In this document: positions 25,409 through 33,606 of the stretch, piece after piece | How the letters are laid out: each line of letters starts with the position of its first letter | How positions within the stretch are numbered: the first letter of the stretch is position 1 | NCBI GenBank assembly: GCA_963697355.1 | Contig: CAVONV010000004.1 | Location: 496,001 to 560,000, forward strand | DNA from: CAVONV01 sp963697355 | Lineage (GTDB): Bacteria; Acidobacteriota; Vicinamibacteria; Marinacidobacterales; DATDRI01 | DNA: 64,000 nucleotides | Direction of reading: 5' to 3' | Translations under genes and position numbers: made by a program | The notes under the pieces: model-generated | What the model saw: only the letters and a program-made list of their open reading frames with translations | What the model was told of the DNA's origin: nothing | Database searches by the model: none

Positions 25409-26410
25409 CTAGTAAACGTCCAAAAAGTAAGAATTCACCTCTTTGATACCCTCCGGGATGACATTGGGCTGCAGGGTCGACAGGTACAAACTGAGCTGAC
25501 GAGGTGCCAATCTGAAACGGAAGCTCGAGAAGGCCGTTTGGTCCACATAGCCGATATCTGGGATGAATGCGGCGTGATATCCAGTGTCGTTCAGACGATG
25601 TAGAATATCGCCGAGAAATGAGTGCTGCTCTTCCGCGTCAAGGTCGCCAAAATTGACGTTTTCGAAATAGACATTTCGTACGATGGACCCATCCTCCTCC
25701 AAGACCTCGAACCGGAGAACATTCGCGAGAGCGCGTATCTCTTTGTCGGCGTAAACGTAGGTAGAGCAATGGGGCCGGTCGGCCAAGATGAAATCAACGT
25801 CCTCCTCTGGAATGATTTTCCGAAGCGGCGCCCCTGAGCCCATACTATCAATCAACGGTAGAATGACCGGCTTGTCGGCTTTCTCGTACAAGCGCGTCCT
25901 TGGGGAAGGGCTCTTTGGGAGCAGTGGTTGCACGATGTCCCTAAGTGCCGCCCGATATCCAAAAGCAAGAATGGGTTTGTGATCCATCTTGTTCCTTTCG
26001 AGGTTTCTCAGATGTGTGTGCTTGCCCGACGCTCCGATTTCAACAATGGAGAGGAACAAATCACTGCCATTGTCGATGGCACGACGGATCAAATCTTGTT
26101 GCATCACCTTTGCCAAACCTCTGTGTTGATACTCTTTCGCTATGGTGATGAAGCTTCCAAATACCGCTCGGTATCTGCGTTTGAGGTACTCGATCTCGTA
26201 CGGGATATACGCCAAGAAAGCCACTAGCTCGCCACTCTCCGAGCAGAGACCCACAGACATGCTGGAGTCGCCGGAGGGACGCTGGATGTATGTCTTCAAG
26301 AGCCCTACGTCATAGTTCCAACACGGGCGGTTCCAGGTTTCACAAATCAGTTTTGAGACCGTTGAGAGGTTGGGTTCCGTTACCAAGCGGGGCTGAACAT
26401 TCCGACCCAA
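25409..26410 (-). CDS. GNAT-superfamily acyltransferase, paralogue A
   Basis: A 333-residue protein beginning at a TTG with AAGGAG seven bases upstream. The N-terminal half is GNAT-like: SVGLCSESGELVAFLAYIPYEIE (partly shown), GSFITIAKEYQHRGLAKVM as the acyl-CoA or thioester binding block (Q/RxxGxG/A type), and LFLSIVEIGASG. The C-terminal half is a second domain of unknown fold ending in EGIKEVNSYFLDVY. It is clearly paralogous to the gene at 27206; the segments KADKPxILPLI and RKIIPEEDVDF are near identical. The two copies flank a hexapeptide acyltransferase and follow an amino acid:carrier protein ligase. The likely acyl donor is therefore an aminoacyl carrier protein. That link is inference. 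Confidence 0.7.
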   Translation of the reverse strand: MGRNVQPRLVTEPNLSTVSKLICETWNRPCWNYDVGLLKTYIQRPSGDSSMSVGLCSESGELVAFLAYIPYEIEYLKRRYRAVFGSFITIAKEYQHRGLAKVMQQDLIRRAIDNGSDLFLSIVEIGASGKHTHLRNLERNKMDHKPILAFGYRAALRDIVQPLLPKSPSPRTRLYEKADKPVILPLIDSMGSGAPLRKIIPEEDVDFILADRPHCSTYVYADKEIRALANVLRFEVLEEDGSIVRNVYFENVNFGDLDAEEQHSFLGDILHRLNDTGYHAAFIPDIGYVDQTAFSSFRFRLAPRQLSLYLSTLQPNVIPEGIKEVNSYFLDVY

Positions 26411-26572
26411 AGGTTATCTCCTTGTACTTTTGACAACAGCGAGCTCGTTGACGTCCGGCTGTTTCTTGACAATCTACGTTTGGCAGAAGCCAGTGCGCCC
26501 TTGCGTGTCATTAGTCGGCGGAGCACGGCCGTTGCCGGATCGGCTTTGGACGTGCCGATGCAAAGGCCGACG

Positions 26573-27175
26573 CTAACTCTTTTCGCTGGCATCTCGTGTA
26601 AGTGGAAGAGAACGGGCTGGGTTGCCCATGGCCATGGAACGAGGTGGTACCGGCTTCGTAACGACAGCTCCCATTGATACAATCGCTTCCTCACCCACGT
26701 CGGCTGCGACGATGCAACCCTCACCGAGCCAGGCTCTAGCACCTATTTCTATGCACTTCTTTGTGCCGGCTCCATCTTTTAGGTAGCTGGCCGTATCCCC
26801 GTGGTCGTGAAGCCCTGATAGGATAGACACCCGGCTGGCTAAGCGAACTCCCGGGCCGATATGGGCGTATCCGATGATACAGTACGCTCCCGTGCCGGAA
26901 CCGGCTTCCATTCTTGCTCGTCGGTCGGAAAAATAGCTCCCATGGGCCACCGTGGCCGTTGGATGAAAGTAGTCCAACACCATCCAGTAGAAGGGTCCCC
27001 GCACGAAGTTCCCGGGCCATCCGGGAATGAGAGACAGACAAAGTGCACAAGTCTGATAGATATAGACTTTCCCAACAAGGTATTTCTCGATCAGAGTCAC
27101 GACGGCGAACGGAAGCGCGAGAATACCGCCAAGGAACAGCAAAGAATAGACAATGGTCGTCTTGAGAGGCTTCAA
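26573..27175 (-). CDS. Left-handed beta-helix (hexapeptide) acyltransferase
   Basis: A 200-residue protein with one hydrophobic N-terminal segment (SLLFLGGILALPFAVV) and a C-terminal series of hexapeptide turns: GAYCIIGYAHIGPGVRLASR, IEIGARAWLGEGCIVAADV and AIVSMGAVVTKPVPPRSMAMGNPAR. The catalytic-loop His may be in SGLHDHGD. It resembles WbbJ/serine-acetyltransferase-like sugar O-acetyltransferases. The start is a TTG with GGAG seven bases upstream; the first Met codon in frame is well inside the fold. It lies between the two paralogous GNAT genes and would acetylate a sugar from acetyl-CoA at the inner face of the membrane. Confidence 0.82.
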   Translation of the reverse strand: MKPLKTTIVYSLLFLGGILALPFAVVTLIEKYLVGKVYIYQTCALCLSLIPGWPGNFVRGPFYWMVLDYFHPTATVAHGSYFSDRRARMEAGSGTGAYCIIGYAHIGPGVRLASRVSILSGLHDHGDTASYLKDGAGTKKCIEIGARAWLGEGCIVAADVGEEAIVSMGAVVTKPVPPRSMAMGNPARSLPLTRDASEKS

Positions 27176-27205
27176 CTATTGGCTCCAGAGTAGGTCAAGT
27201 CAACG

Positions 27206-28210
27206 CTAATAAACGTCCAAGAAGAAAGAATCCACCTCTTTTATGCCTTCTGGAAGGATGTCAGGCTGCAAAGGTACGACGTACAGATTCAGTTGACGCG
27301 GGGCCAACCTGAAACGGTAGCTTGTAAACACCGTCTGGTCGACGAGACCGATATCCGGATTGAATACGGCGTGATATCCAGTGTCGTTCAGACTGAATAG
27401 TATGTCGCCGAGGAACAGGTGCTGCTCGCGGGCGTCCAGGTCGCCAAGGTTGATGTTCTCGAAGTAAACATTCGGTGTCTTGGATCCGTCCTCCTCCAAG
27501 ACCTCGAAGAGCAGAACGTTCGCGAGAGCGCGGATGTCCTTGTCAACATATACATAGGTGCGGGAATGGGGTCGGTCTGTTAGGACAAAATCGACATCTT
27601 CCTCGGGGATGATTTTCCGGAGCGGCAGGTTCGCTCCCATGCTTTCTATCAACGGAAGAATCGCCGGCTTGTCGGCTTTTTCGTATGTACGTGTCTTGGG
27701 GGAGGGGCTTGCCGGCAGCAGAGGCTCGACGAGCTTTCTGAGTGCCGCTCGATACCCAAAAACGTTGATGATCTTGAAATCCAAACCGTATCTGCGGAAG
27801 AGTCGAATGGTGCGGTTGGCTATGGTTCCTACCTCGACCATCGTGAAAAATAGCTCGTCTCCTCGCTCGTTGGCACGCTCGACCAACATGTCCAGCATCT
27901 TGTGGGCTAGAGAACTCAACCCGAGTCTTTGTTCCGCTGAGATGGTAGCGAAGCTCCCAAATAGAGAACGGTACGAGCGCCCGTAGTACTCCAGCTCATA
28001 CGGAAGAAATCCTTGAAAGCTGACCAAACGCCCGTCATCCGTCTTCACACCAAGAGTCATGCCCGCGTCGCTCGTTGGACGATTGACGTATCCTTCCAGG
28101 AGTCCCACGTCGTAGTTCCAACATGGGCGCCTCCATGCACCACAAATCAGCTCCGAGGCCAAGGTGAGGTCAGGTGCCCAAATAAACTCATGACTCCTGT
28201 CTGAAGTCAC
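27206..28210 (-). CDS. GNAT-superfamily acyltransferase, paralogue B
   Basis: A 334-residue paralogue of the gene at 25409. GVKTDDGRLVSFQGFLPYE and GSFATISAEQRLGLSSLAHKM form the GNAT core, although the acyl-binding loop is less canonical than in paralogue A (RLGLSS instead of HRGLAK). The shared N-terminal RPCWNYDVGLL and the shared C-terminal DxVYFDV-type ending (SFFLDVY) set this pair apart. The GTG start overlaps the stop of the amino acid:carrier protein ligase by GTGA and has AGGAG seven bases upstream, so ligase and transferase are produced together. This coupling is the best clue that it uses the aminoacyl carrier protein as donor. Confidence 0.72.
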   Translation of the reverse strand: MTSDRSHEFIWAPDLTLASELICGAWRRPCWNYDVGLLEGYVNRPTSDAGMTLGVKTDDGRLVSFQGFLPYELEYYGRSYRSLFGSFATISAEQRLGLSSLAHKMLDMLVERANERGDELFFTMVEVGTIANRTIRLFRRYGLDFKIINVFGYRAALRKLVEPLLPASPSPKTRTYEKADKPAILPLIESMGANLPLRKIIPEEDVDFVLTDRPHSRTYVYVDKDIRALANVLLFEVLEEDGSKTPNVYFENINLGDLDAREQHLFLGDILFSLNDTGYHAVFNPDIGLVDQTVFTSYRFRLAPRQLNLYVVPLQPDILPEGIKEVDSFFLDVY

Positions 28211-29415
28211 TTGACATCTCCTACATCTCCAAGAATGGACGCTTCAACCCGCTCGATTCTCTTCAGCGCGTTTTCGTATCCCACTTGGGCTATTAGAGCG
28301 TACACCAGTCTTTCAATACCGAAGGCCGCGCAGCCCGTGTGTGCGGGTGTCTTATTGGTTGTTTGGATGCCGAAGCGCTTTCCGAAGTAGCTTTCGTGAT
28401 AGTTGAAAGATGCAGCCGCCACGGTGTCCTTTTTGTTGAAAGGGAGTCTCAGCTCGTACTTGAGCTCGTTGGAAATCTGAAAGAAACGGAGCGTTTTATA
28501 CTCCGTCGTAAAAAACGGGTCGGAGGCGGTCTCGAGAGTAGCAGATACGTCCAAAAGCTCGACCAGGCGCCAGAAGAAATCCATCGCTTTCTGACGGGCG
28601 TGAATGACTCGTTCTGCCTCCCCCACGAAGACGATCTCCCGCATCGTGAATTCCCACAGGCGGGCGAGGTCGGACATATTCTTGGATTCGTAACGAAAGC
28701 ACCTGCCACTTGCTGTGTAGACCAGCAAGCCATCGGCATCTGAAGGCAATGAACTGTTTCGTAGGCCTCCGTAGGTGTGGAAGCAGACGGCCGGAGAGAG
28801 ACAGTATTCCGGCGTGTTGAACTCGTCAAGTGACTGAAGTGTCAATTCGGCGTTTTCGCGATGCCTGCCGGCAAACCCCTGAAGTGCGTCGTAGTCTTCG
28901 CGCAGGTGGATTGCAAACGTAAGGGAATGGGCGAAGGAAGAAAAGTAGTCCGCGCGGCGCAACCAATCCGATGGTATGAGGACGTTGTATTCTCTAGCGG
29001 CGGCCCCGAAAATTTCCACGCCGATCTTCTCTAGAACCTTGTCGAGTCTAGCGAGCAATTCCCGAAAGGCGCCCGCACGCGACACGACGCCGGGTCCTTC
29101 CATCGATATGTCACCCGCCTCCTCCAACGAGGCGAGAACGTTCTCGTCGTACACCTCGTTGTCTCGCGTTCGGCTCTTGAGACAAGAGGGTTCTACGGAC
29201 AAACGATCGCTTTTCATCCTATCGATCAGCTTGCCGACTTTGTCCGAGATCACATCGGCATCAGCATCTTGTTCGAGCACGATTTCCAGGTTTTTGGTAT
29301 CGGGTGCGAGGGAACACTTGATGATTTGCTGATCGCAGTAACAAGTGTATTTGGCGATTTCGACACGGGTGTCTTGGGTGAGCGTGGCCGGCAATTGAAT
29401 CATTATCGTCTTCAT
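28207..29415 (-). CDS. Amino acid:[carrier protein] ligase (class II aminoacyl-tRNA synthetase homologue)
   Basis: A 402-residue protein from the ATG at 29415; a TTG two codons earlier is also open. The C-terminal 220 residues match the catalytic core of atypical seryl-tRNA synthetase-like ligases: SPAVCFHTYGGL (Cys near 211), FRYESKNMSDLARLWEFTMREIVFVG as motif 2 (partly shown; Glu near 255 and 260), and HTGCAAFGIERLVYAL as motif 3 (Cys near 362). These Cys/Glu/Cys positions match the zinc site known in this family. No tRNA-binding domain is seen. The known family adenylates a small amino acid and loads it on a carrier protein. The N-terminal 140 residues are additional. It follows a carrier-protein gene by 2 bp and overlaps a GNAT gene. 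Confidence 0.85.
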   Translation of the reverse strand: MKTIMIQLPATLTQDTRVEIAKYTCYCDQQIIKCSLAPDTKNLEIVLEQDADADVISDKVGKLIDRMKSDRLSVEPSCLKSRTRDNEVYDENVLASLEEAGDISMEGPGVVSRAGAFRELLARLDKVLEKIGVEIFGAAAREYNVLIPSDWLRRADYFSSFAHSLTFAIHLREDYDALQGFAGRHRENAELTLQSLDEFNTPEYCLSPAVCFHTYGGLRNSSLPSDADGLLVYTASGRCFRYESKNMSDLARLWEFTMREIVFVGEAERVIHARQKAMDFFWRLVELLDVSATLETASDPFFTTEYKTLRFFQISNELKYELRLPFNKKDTVAAASFNYHESYFGKRFGIQTTNKTPAHTGCAAFGIERLVYALIAQVGYENALKRIERVEASILGDVGDVK

Positions 29416-29417
29416 GT

Positions 29418-29657
29418 TCAATCCGTGGTTGCTCCCTGTATGATATTCACGAGTTTGCCCAAGGTGCGGGCGTGAATGAACTGGCTGTCATCGATGCTGA
29501 TGCCGAATTTCTCTTCTAGCATCAACAGAATGCTCAGAGCGTTTGTCGATTCTATCCCGACCTCGGAATAGAGATCCTTATCAAGAGGTATCTCCTCGTC
29601 GAGGTTGCATGTCGATTTGATTAGTTGAGCGACTTCGTCCGTCAGTTTGTCATTCAT
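29418..29657 (-). CDS. Carrier protein (aminoacyl carrier protein candidate)
   Basis: A 79-residue phosphopantetheine-binding protein from the ATG at 29657; an open frame to 29756 adds a Cys-rich leader that is probably untranslated. Ser37 in EVGIESTNAL is the attachment site, with Glu in place of the usual Asp before it. The helix 2-3 region LLMLEEKFGISIDDSQF fits the ACP fold. The gene lies 2 bp before the amino acid:carrier protein ligase, the arrangement known for that enzyme family, so this is its expected substrate. The second carrier protein of the window (2176) is different in sequence and in partners. Confidence 0.85.
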   Translation of the reverse strand: MNDKLTDEVAQLIKSTCNLDEEIPLDKDLYSEVGIESTNALSILLMLEEKFGISIDDSQFIHARTLGKLVNIIQGATTD

Positions 29658-29795
29658 TTTGGCAGACTCAATAGAAGAATGTTCTTCCCAGAGGACCACA
29701 GGTGTCTCGATCTGAGAACACCGACATATTTTTGTTTTTTTGCAGAAACCGAACACGTGGGGTGTTGATTCGATTTCAAGAACCCCGATAGAAAA

Positions 29796-29824
29796 ATTAT
29801 AGCAGAAAAAAGGGGTAATGACAT
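29796..29824 (-). promoter_or_regulatory. Candidate sigma-70 promoter of the aminoacyl-carrier-protein operon
   Basis: On the minus strand ATGTCA (29824-29819), a 17-bp spacer and a perfect TATAAT (29801-29796). The transcript would lead into the carrier protein gene after a leader of about 130 bases. ACCCC and GGGGT at either side of the -10 region form a short inverted repeat that could be a regulator site. Confidence 0.45.
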
Positions 29825-29926
29825 CAGATCAAACGAGGAAGAGCAAGGGTGACCGCCTCATGTTGTCGGTGACTCTTGTACTTTCCGCTGTCCCGGGTAG
29901 GACCGGCACGGGTCATTTCTATGCGC

Positions 29927-29964
29927 GGCGAAAGAGATGGGGGGTTGCCCCCACGCTGTTCGCC
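29927..29964 (+). terminator. Possible terminator-like hairpin
   Basis: GGCGAA (29927-29932) pairs with TTCGCC (29959-29964), and an inner GGGGGG/CCCCC stem lies at 29939-29952. A TTTTCT tract follows on the plus strand. No plus-strand gene ends here, while the minus-strand GNAT gene ends just above (29995) and would lack the T-tract. Its role is unclear. Confidence 0.3.
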
Positions 29965-29994
29965 TTTTCTCTTGTGCTCGACCGTGCGGAGACC

Positions 29995-31002
29995 TCACCA
30001 GTCGGAGTCCAAGTAGCTGACCTCCCATAGGTCCGGATCGGTGGGGAGTGCAGCCGTATCGAGGCCGTAGACAAACATTGCTCCGGTGAAGGGGCGACGC
30101 AAGCACAACCTTCTTGGTAGGAGTGCTCGGTTGGAGTTGTTGCCCAAGAGGAGGAGATACGCCGAGTCGGCCAGGCCCTTCGCGTAGACGTATTTCAGGA
30201 ATGTGACCAAATAGGTCGAGTGGGGGAGCGGAAACAAGCAGTCTACGATCTCCAAGTCTCCTTCGACGACTTTGCAAATGAAGCATCCGGCAAGCTCTCG
30301 CCCGCGATAGACGGAGAAAGCCCTCATGCGGATGCGAGGGTTGTCCATGACTCGCCAGTTCAGTATCTCGGCGGAGCGCTCGCCGCGTACCTTGTGGTCG
30401 TCGAATCGTGGAATGACGTCATCTGTGAAACGCTCGATCTCCTCGATTCTTACGTCCGGTGAAGCGCCCCAAAACAAAAGGTAACGGTAAAGGCCGAACA
30501 ATGGCCGCATAACAGGGCGCAACCACGCAATGCGTTGGTTCTTGAGTAGGCTTTTGGATGAAAGATGAAAGGAGTAGGCGGTGCCGTTTGCATGTCGTTT
30601 CCAACCGGCGTTTTGAAGGGCCTGCGCGACTGAGGGCAGGGAAAAGAAGCTCAAGTAGAAAAAATCGCGCTCGACTCCTTTAGGTCGTTCCGAGAGCACA
30701 AAAGACATCACGTCGTTGAAAAGATGTTTGCCCCGGATCTCTCGACCCATCAGACCATCGACTGGCTGTATGCCAACGACGCGCCGACCCTTATGGATGT
30801 AGCTTTGAGGCATGATGGCGACTGCGCCCACCAGCTTGCCATCCAGGACCAATTTGAAAGGCTGTGCAGCCCCGCGTGGGTTTTGGAAGTATTTCCAGTC
30901 CCACCAGCTTCGTTCATGTAGAGCGAAGCGGTATTCCTTGAACAAAGCGACTATATCACGAGAGTCCTCGGGGGTCGCTCGCAGGATTTCCATTTGTCCC
31001 AT
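29995..31002 (-). CDS. GNAT-superfamily acyltransferase, third type
   Basis: A 335-residue protein from the ATG at 31002, two bases after the stop of the deacetylase gene. EILRATPEDSRDIVALFKEY opens a GNAT fold; RSWWDWKYFQNPRGAAQ and KLVLDGKLVGAVAIMP are typical of long GNAT proteins in polysaccharide loci; QPVDGLMGREIRGKHLFNDVM is the cofactor-binding region (partly shown). A second, weaker GNAT-like half with RELAGCFICKV follows, ending in WEVSYLDSDW. It differs from the paired GNATs at 25409 and 27206. It probably transfers an acyl or aminoacyl group to an amino sugar. It may be co-transcribed with the deacetylase, which could free the amino group it uses. Confidence 0.68.
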   Translation of the reverse strand: MGQMEILRATPEDSRDIVALFKEYRFALHERSWWDWKYFQNPRGAAQPFKLVLDGKLVGAVAIMPQSYIHKGRRVVGIQPVDGLMGREIRGKHLFNDVMSFVLSERPKGVERDFFYLSFFSLPSVAQALQNAGWKRHANGTAYSFHLSSKSLLKNQRIAWLRPVMRPLFGLYRYLLFWGASPDVRIEEIERFTDDVIPRFDDHKVRGERSAEILNWRVMDNPRIRMRAFSVYRGRELAGCFICKVVEGDLEIVDCLFPLPHSTYLVTFLKYVYAKGLADSAYLLLLGNNSNRALLPRRLCLRRPFTGAMFVYGLDTAALPTDPDLWEVSYLDSDW

Positions 31003-31004
31003 GG

Positions 31005-32009
31005 TTATTGGGTACCCATCTGTCTCAACGCGGCCCAATTGACCCGATACCGGATCAATGCAAGTGAATCGAAGCCGCCGATCATCACTCGGGGAATATC
31101 CAGGAGATCCACCTTCTTGCCGATGAATCCGGGCGTCGTCCCGTAGCCAAACTCGAATCCTGCTTCGGCGCTGAGGGCCCTGACTCTGATGTCGGAGTCA
31201 CCGTTGGGGTAGGCGATGTGCCGTATCTTCCTCCCCGTGGCTTCCGTCAGGATATTAAGGGAGCTTTCCAGATTGCGCCTCAGGTCCTCGTCGTCCAAGC
31301 GAGTCAAGATGTGATGTTGGTGTGAGTGGGAACCGAAATGGCACAACCCGCTGTCGTACATTTCGCGGAGTTCCTCCCCATTGAGAGGACGGTATTCTTC
31401 CATGTTCTTTGCTACTTTTTCTCCGAAAGCTTCATCAAAGTAGTCGAGTATTTTCTTGACGTTGGGATGATTCCCGTTACCGAGTGCAATGATGTCAGCC
31501 AGCAATGCTCGGATGTCTTCCCAGCGTGACGCGATATTGCCCTGTCCAAAGGCGTATTTCGACAGCCCCTGTTCACGTAGATCCAATGTGCTGAGACCGA
31601 GAGTTTGGATGGGCGTGACGATTCGATCGAACCAAAAAGCATCTCCTGTCATCAGGTGATGAGTGGACACGAAAAACAAGGCTGGGGCGTCGAACTCCTT
31701 CAGCACGGGTAGTACCAGACGGTGATTGTTCCGATAGCCGTCATCGAAAGTAATCAGAATGTTGACGCGGTCGTCCGCCATCTTGCTCTTATCGAAAAGC
31801 TCATCCGGTACGATGAAGCGGCCCCATCGGCTCATTTCTTCCAACTGCTCGGCAAAGGAAGAACGGCTCACTCGGAGCCAAGAGTCGAAGTCGTCATCAC
31901 GCCTTACGTCATGGTAGGTGACGACCAGAACTCGAGGCGTGGATGTCTTGGCTGTGAGCTTGGTCAATATAGGCGAACCGATGATGTTTTTTATCGCAGT
32001 GCTGAGCAT
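31005..32009 (-). CDS. Polysaccharide deacetylase (CE4-like, NodB homology)
   Basis: A 334-residue NodB-domain protein. VLVVTYHDVRRDDDF is the family's YHxV opening, LITFDDGYRNNHRLVLPVL is motif 1 with the metal-binding Asp pair, and CHFGSHSHQHHILTRL is motif 2 (HSxxH). HIAYPNGDSDIRV corresponds to motif 3. There is no clear signal peptide, so it is probably cytoplasmic or membrane-associated through the N-terminal IKNIIGSPI segment. It would remove N- or O-acetyl groups from a sugar. The start is the ATG at 32009; a TTG one codon earlier is possible. The GNAT gene downstream starts two bases after its stop. Confidence 0.85.
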   Translation of the reverse strand: MLSTAIKNIIGSPILTKLTAKTSTPRVLVVTYHDVRRDDDFDSWLRVSRSSFAEQLEEMSRWGRFIVPDELFDKSKMADDRVNILITFDDGYRNNHRLVLPVLKEFDAPALFFVSTHHLMTGDAFWFDRIVTPIQTLGLSTLDLREQGLSKYAFGQGNIASRWEDIRALLADIIALGNGNHPNVKKILDYFDEAFGEKVAKNMEEYRPLNGEELREMYDSGLCHFGSHSHQHHILTRLDDEDLRRNLESSLNILTEATGRKIRHIAYPNGDSDIRVRALSAEAGFEFGYGTTPGFIGKKVDLLDIPRVMIGGFDSLALIRYRVNWAALRQMGTQ

Positions 32010-32177
32010 CAAGCCACTACCGCCTCTTCAACACTTTCGGAGCCTGGAATCGGCATTCGCTTCCTCATAGAGCATGGTCTGCGCGATTCGCATGACCTTG
32101 ATCAGCATTTCGAATCCCCAGCAGCTCGACAATCAACATTGCCGAAATTGACTGTGGCCGTCAAGCTTCTTGCTTGC

Positions 32178-33458
32178 TTACTTACTGTCTGGAGACCCCG
32201 AAATTTCTACGGGAAAACCGGCAGTATTAGAAAGATTGCCTGAATCAAAAATATACAGGTAGTTCTTACCATTAGGTAGAGCCCCCTGATTGACAACAAG
32301 AGTTATGGAACTCTCCGACCACTCTACCGGAATCTGCGGTTCGACGATTTTGCAGTCAGCGTATTTGGGGGCATCTCCAATGATGACCCGGGAGTAGGTG
32401 TTGTCGACGTACACATCATCGAAGAATCGGCAGGCGTCGTTGTTGAGATCATCCTGACCGTTCCCACAGGCTCCCTGCTTCCAAAAGCCGCCGAGAGTTG
32501 CCCCTCCAAAAGGCTCCGGATATCTTTGCGTAACGAAGGTGCAATCCCCCTCCTTGTCTCTGTCTGTATTGACCATATCGACGTTGTTGAACCTTGTAAT
32601 GTAGAGCTCATTGCCCTTCGTGGTGTCGAGGATGTGTTCTTCTCTGACCCAATCCAATGCGGGATTCTTGACGTCCTTATCAAATGTGATTACCGGATAC
32701 CCGAACTCGCTGGGATCGCCGTCGTCGCGCCAGATCCAATCACCACAATTGTTCCTATCGAGAAGCTGGATCATGTGAGGGCCACCTATCCATTTCTCCT
32801 TACATCCCGGAGAGCGCCTTCGTTCTCCCAATCCGCCTCTGCAGCCATTGACGTTGTCGTAGCAGAAGGGGTTTGTATACATATCGAAGGGTGGATTCGT
32901 TTCCCAATTGAAATACTTGTAGTTCTCGTCTCCCTTTGGCCACAGGGGATCCAACCTTAGGTAATAACTGACATACCAGACATGGTGTCTTTCGCCGTCG
33001 CTGACAGTGAGACCGACATTCTGCCCCACTTCACCCCCTAAGCACTCGCCTTGCTCATCATGGCAGCCGACAAGATACTGAGTGCTGTGAGGATGTGGTC
33101 CTGGAACCTTTCTATGTTGGACGGCTCGATATTGCATGTTCGAGTAGCCGTCGTCTCGTGTTACAGCTTTGGGCCATGCATCGCTGTAGTGCTTGCGGGA
33201 ACCGTCCAGGGTCGATACGACCCAAGTCATATCTCCTTTGCGCAACAAGGACATATCTTGTGCCGGGGCTCCTTCACCGTCGTCCCACCATAGAGGCGTC
33301 GCCGGCGATTTGGTCCCGAACGCGGACCCACCGATGGTGATCGACTCCTTGTGCGTCAATGTCTCGGGCACGCGCTCGACGCGAGGTTGAGCCTGAGAGG
33401 TTTGGATAGACAACGTGACGAGACCCACGGCAACACTCAGACGTCGCCAATAGTACAT
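32178..33458 (-). CDS. Secreted IPT/TIG-like protein, copy 2
   Basis: A 426-residue secreted protein from the ATG at 33458, preceded by GGGGAG. The signal peptide runs through LVTLSIQTSQAQ, with the mature start near QPRVERV. The IPT/TIG-like opening (TLTHKESITIGGSAFG, then ATPLWWDDGEGAPA) is followed by a long domain rich in Cys, Trp and Asp: GCHDEQGECLGGEVGQNVGL, RRRSPGCKEKW, NCGDWIW. The C-terminal block YVDNTYSRVIIGDAP and VEPQIPVEWSE is shared with copies 1 and 3. It ends in EISGSPDSK and lacks the PRNLRIRP tail of the other two. It is closest to copy 3, its tandem neighbour. The function is unknown; even Cys count suggests disulfides. Confidence 0.75.
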   Translation of the reverse strand: MYYWRRLSVAVGLVTLSIQTSQAQPRVERVPETLTHKESITIGGSAFGTKSPATPLWWDDGEGAPAQDMSLLRKGDMTWVVSTLDGSRKHYSDAWPKAVTRDDGYSNMQYRAVQHRKVPGPHPHSTQYLVGCHDEQGECLGGEVGQNVGLTVSDGERHHVWYVSYYLRLDPLWPKGDENYKYFNWETNPPFDMYTNPFCYDNVNGCRGGLGERRRSPGCKEKWIGGPHMIQLLDRNNCGDWIWRDDGDPSEFGYPVITFDKDVKNPALDWVREEHILDTTKGNELYITRFNNVDMVNTDRDKEGDCTFVTQRYPEPFGGATLGGFWKQGACGNGQDDLNNDACRFFDDVYVDNTYSRVIIGDAPKYADCKIVEPQIPVEWSESSITLVVNQGALPNGKNYLYIFDSGNLSNTAGFPVEISGSPDSK

Positions 33459-33606
33459 TGCTCCCCAGCCTTTCTTTGGAGATCTATATTTAACCACGTA
33501 CCGGTTGGAATGGGTAGGGGAATGACACGCAAGCATTTGTAGAACCGGTTTGAAGAGAGTCATGTGAAATAGACACCTGTCAAACGTTATGTTCACCTCG
33601 AGGATG

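Noticed and set aside
29818..30030. Plus-strand 70-codon frame between two minus-strand genes
   Set aside because: No family resemblance; it lies over the promoter and hairpin of the region and overlaps the end of the GNAT gene.
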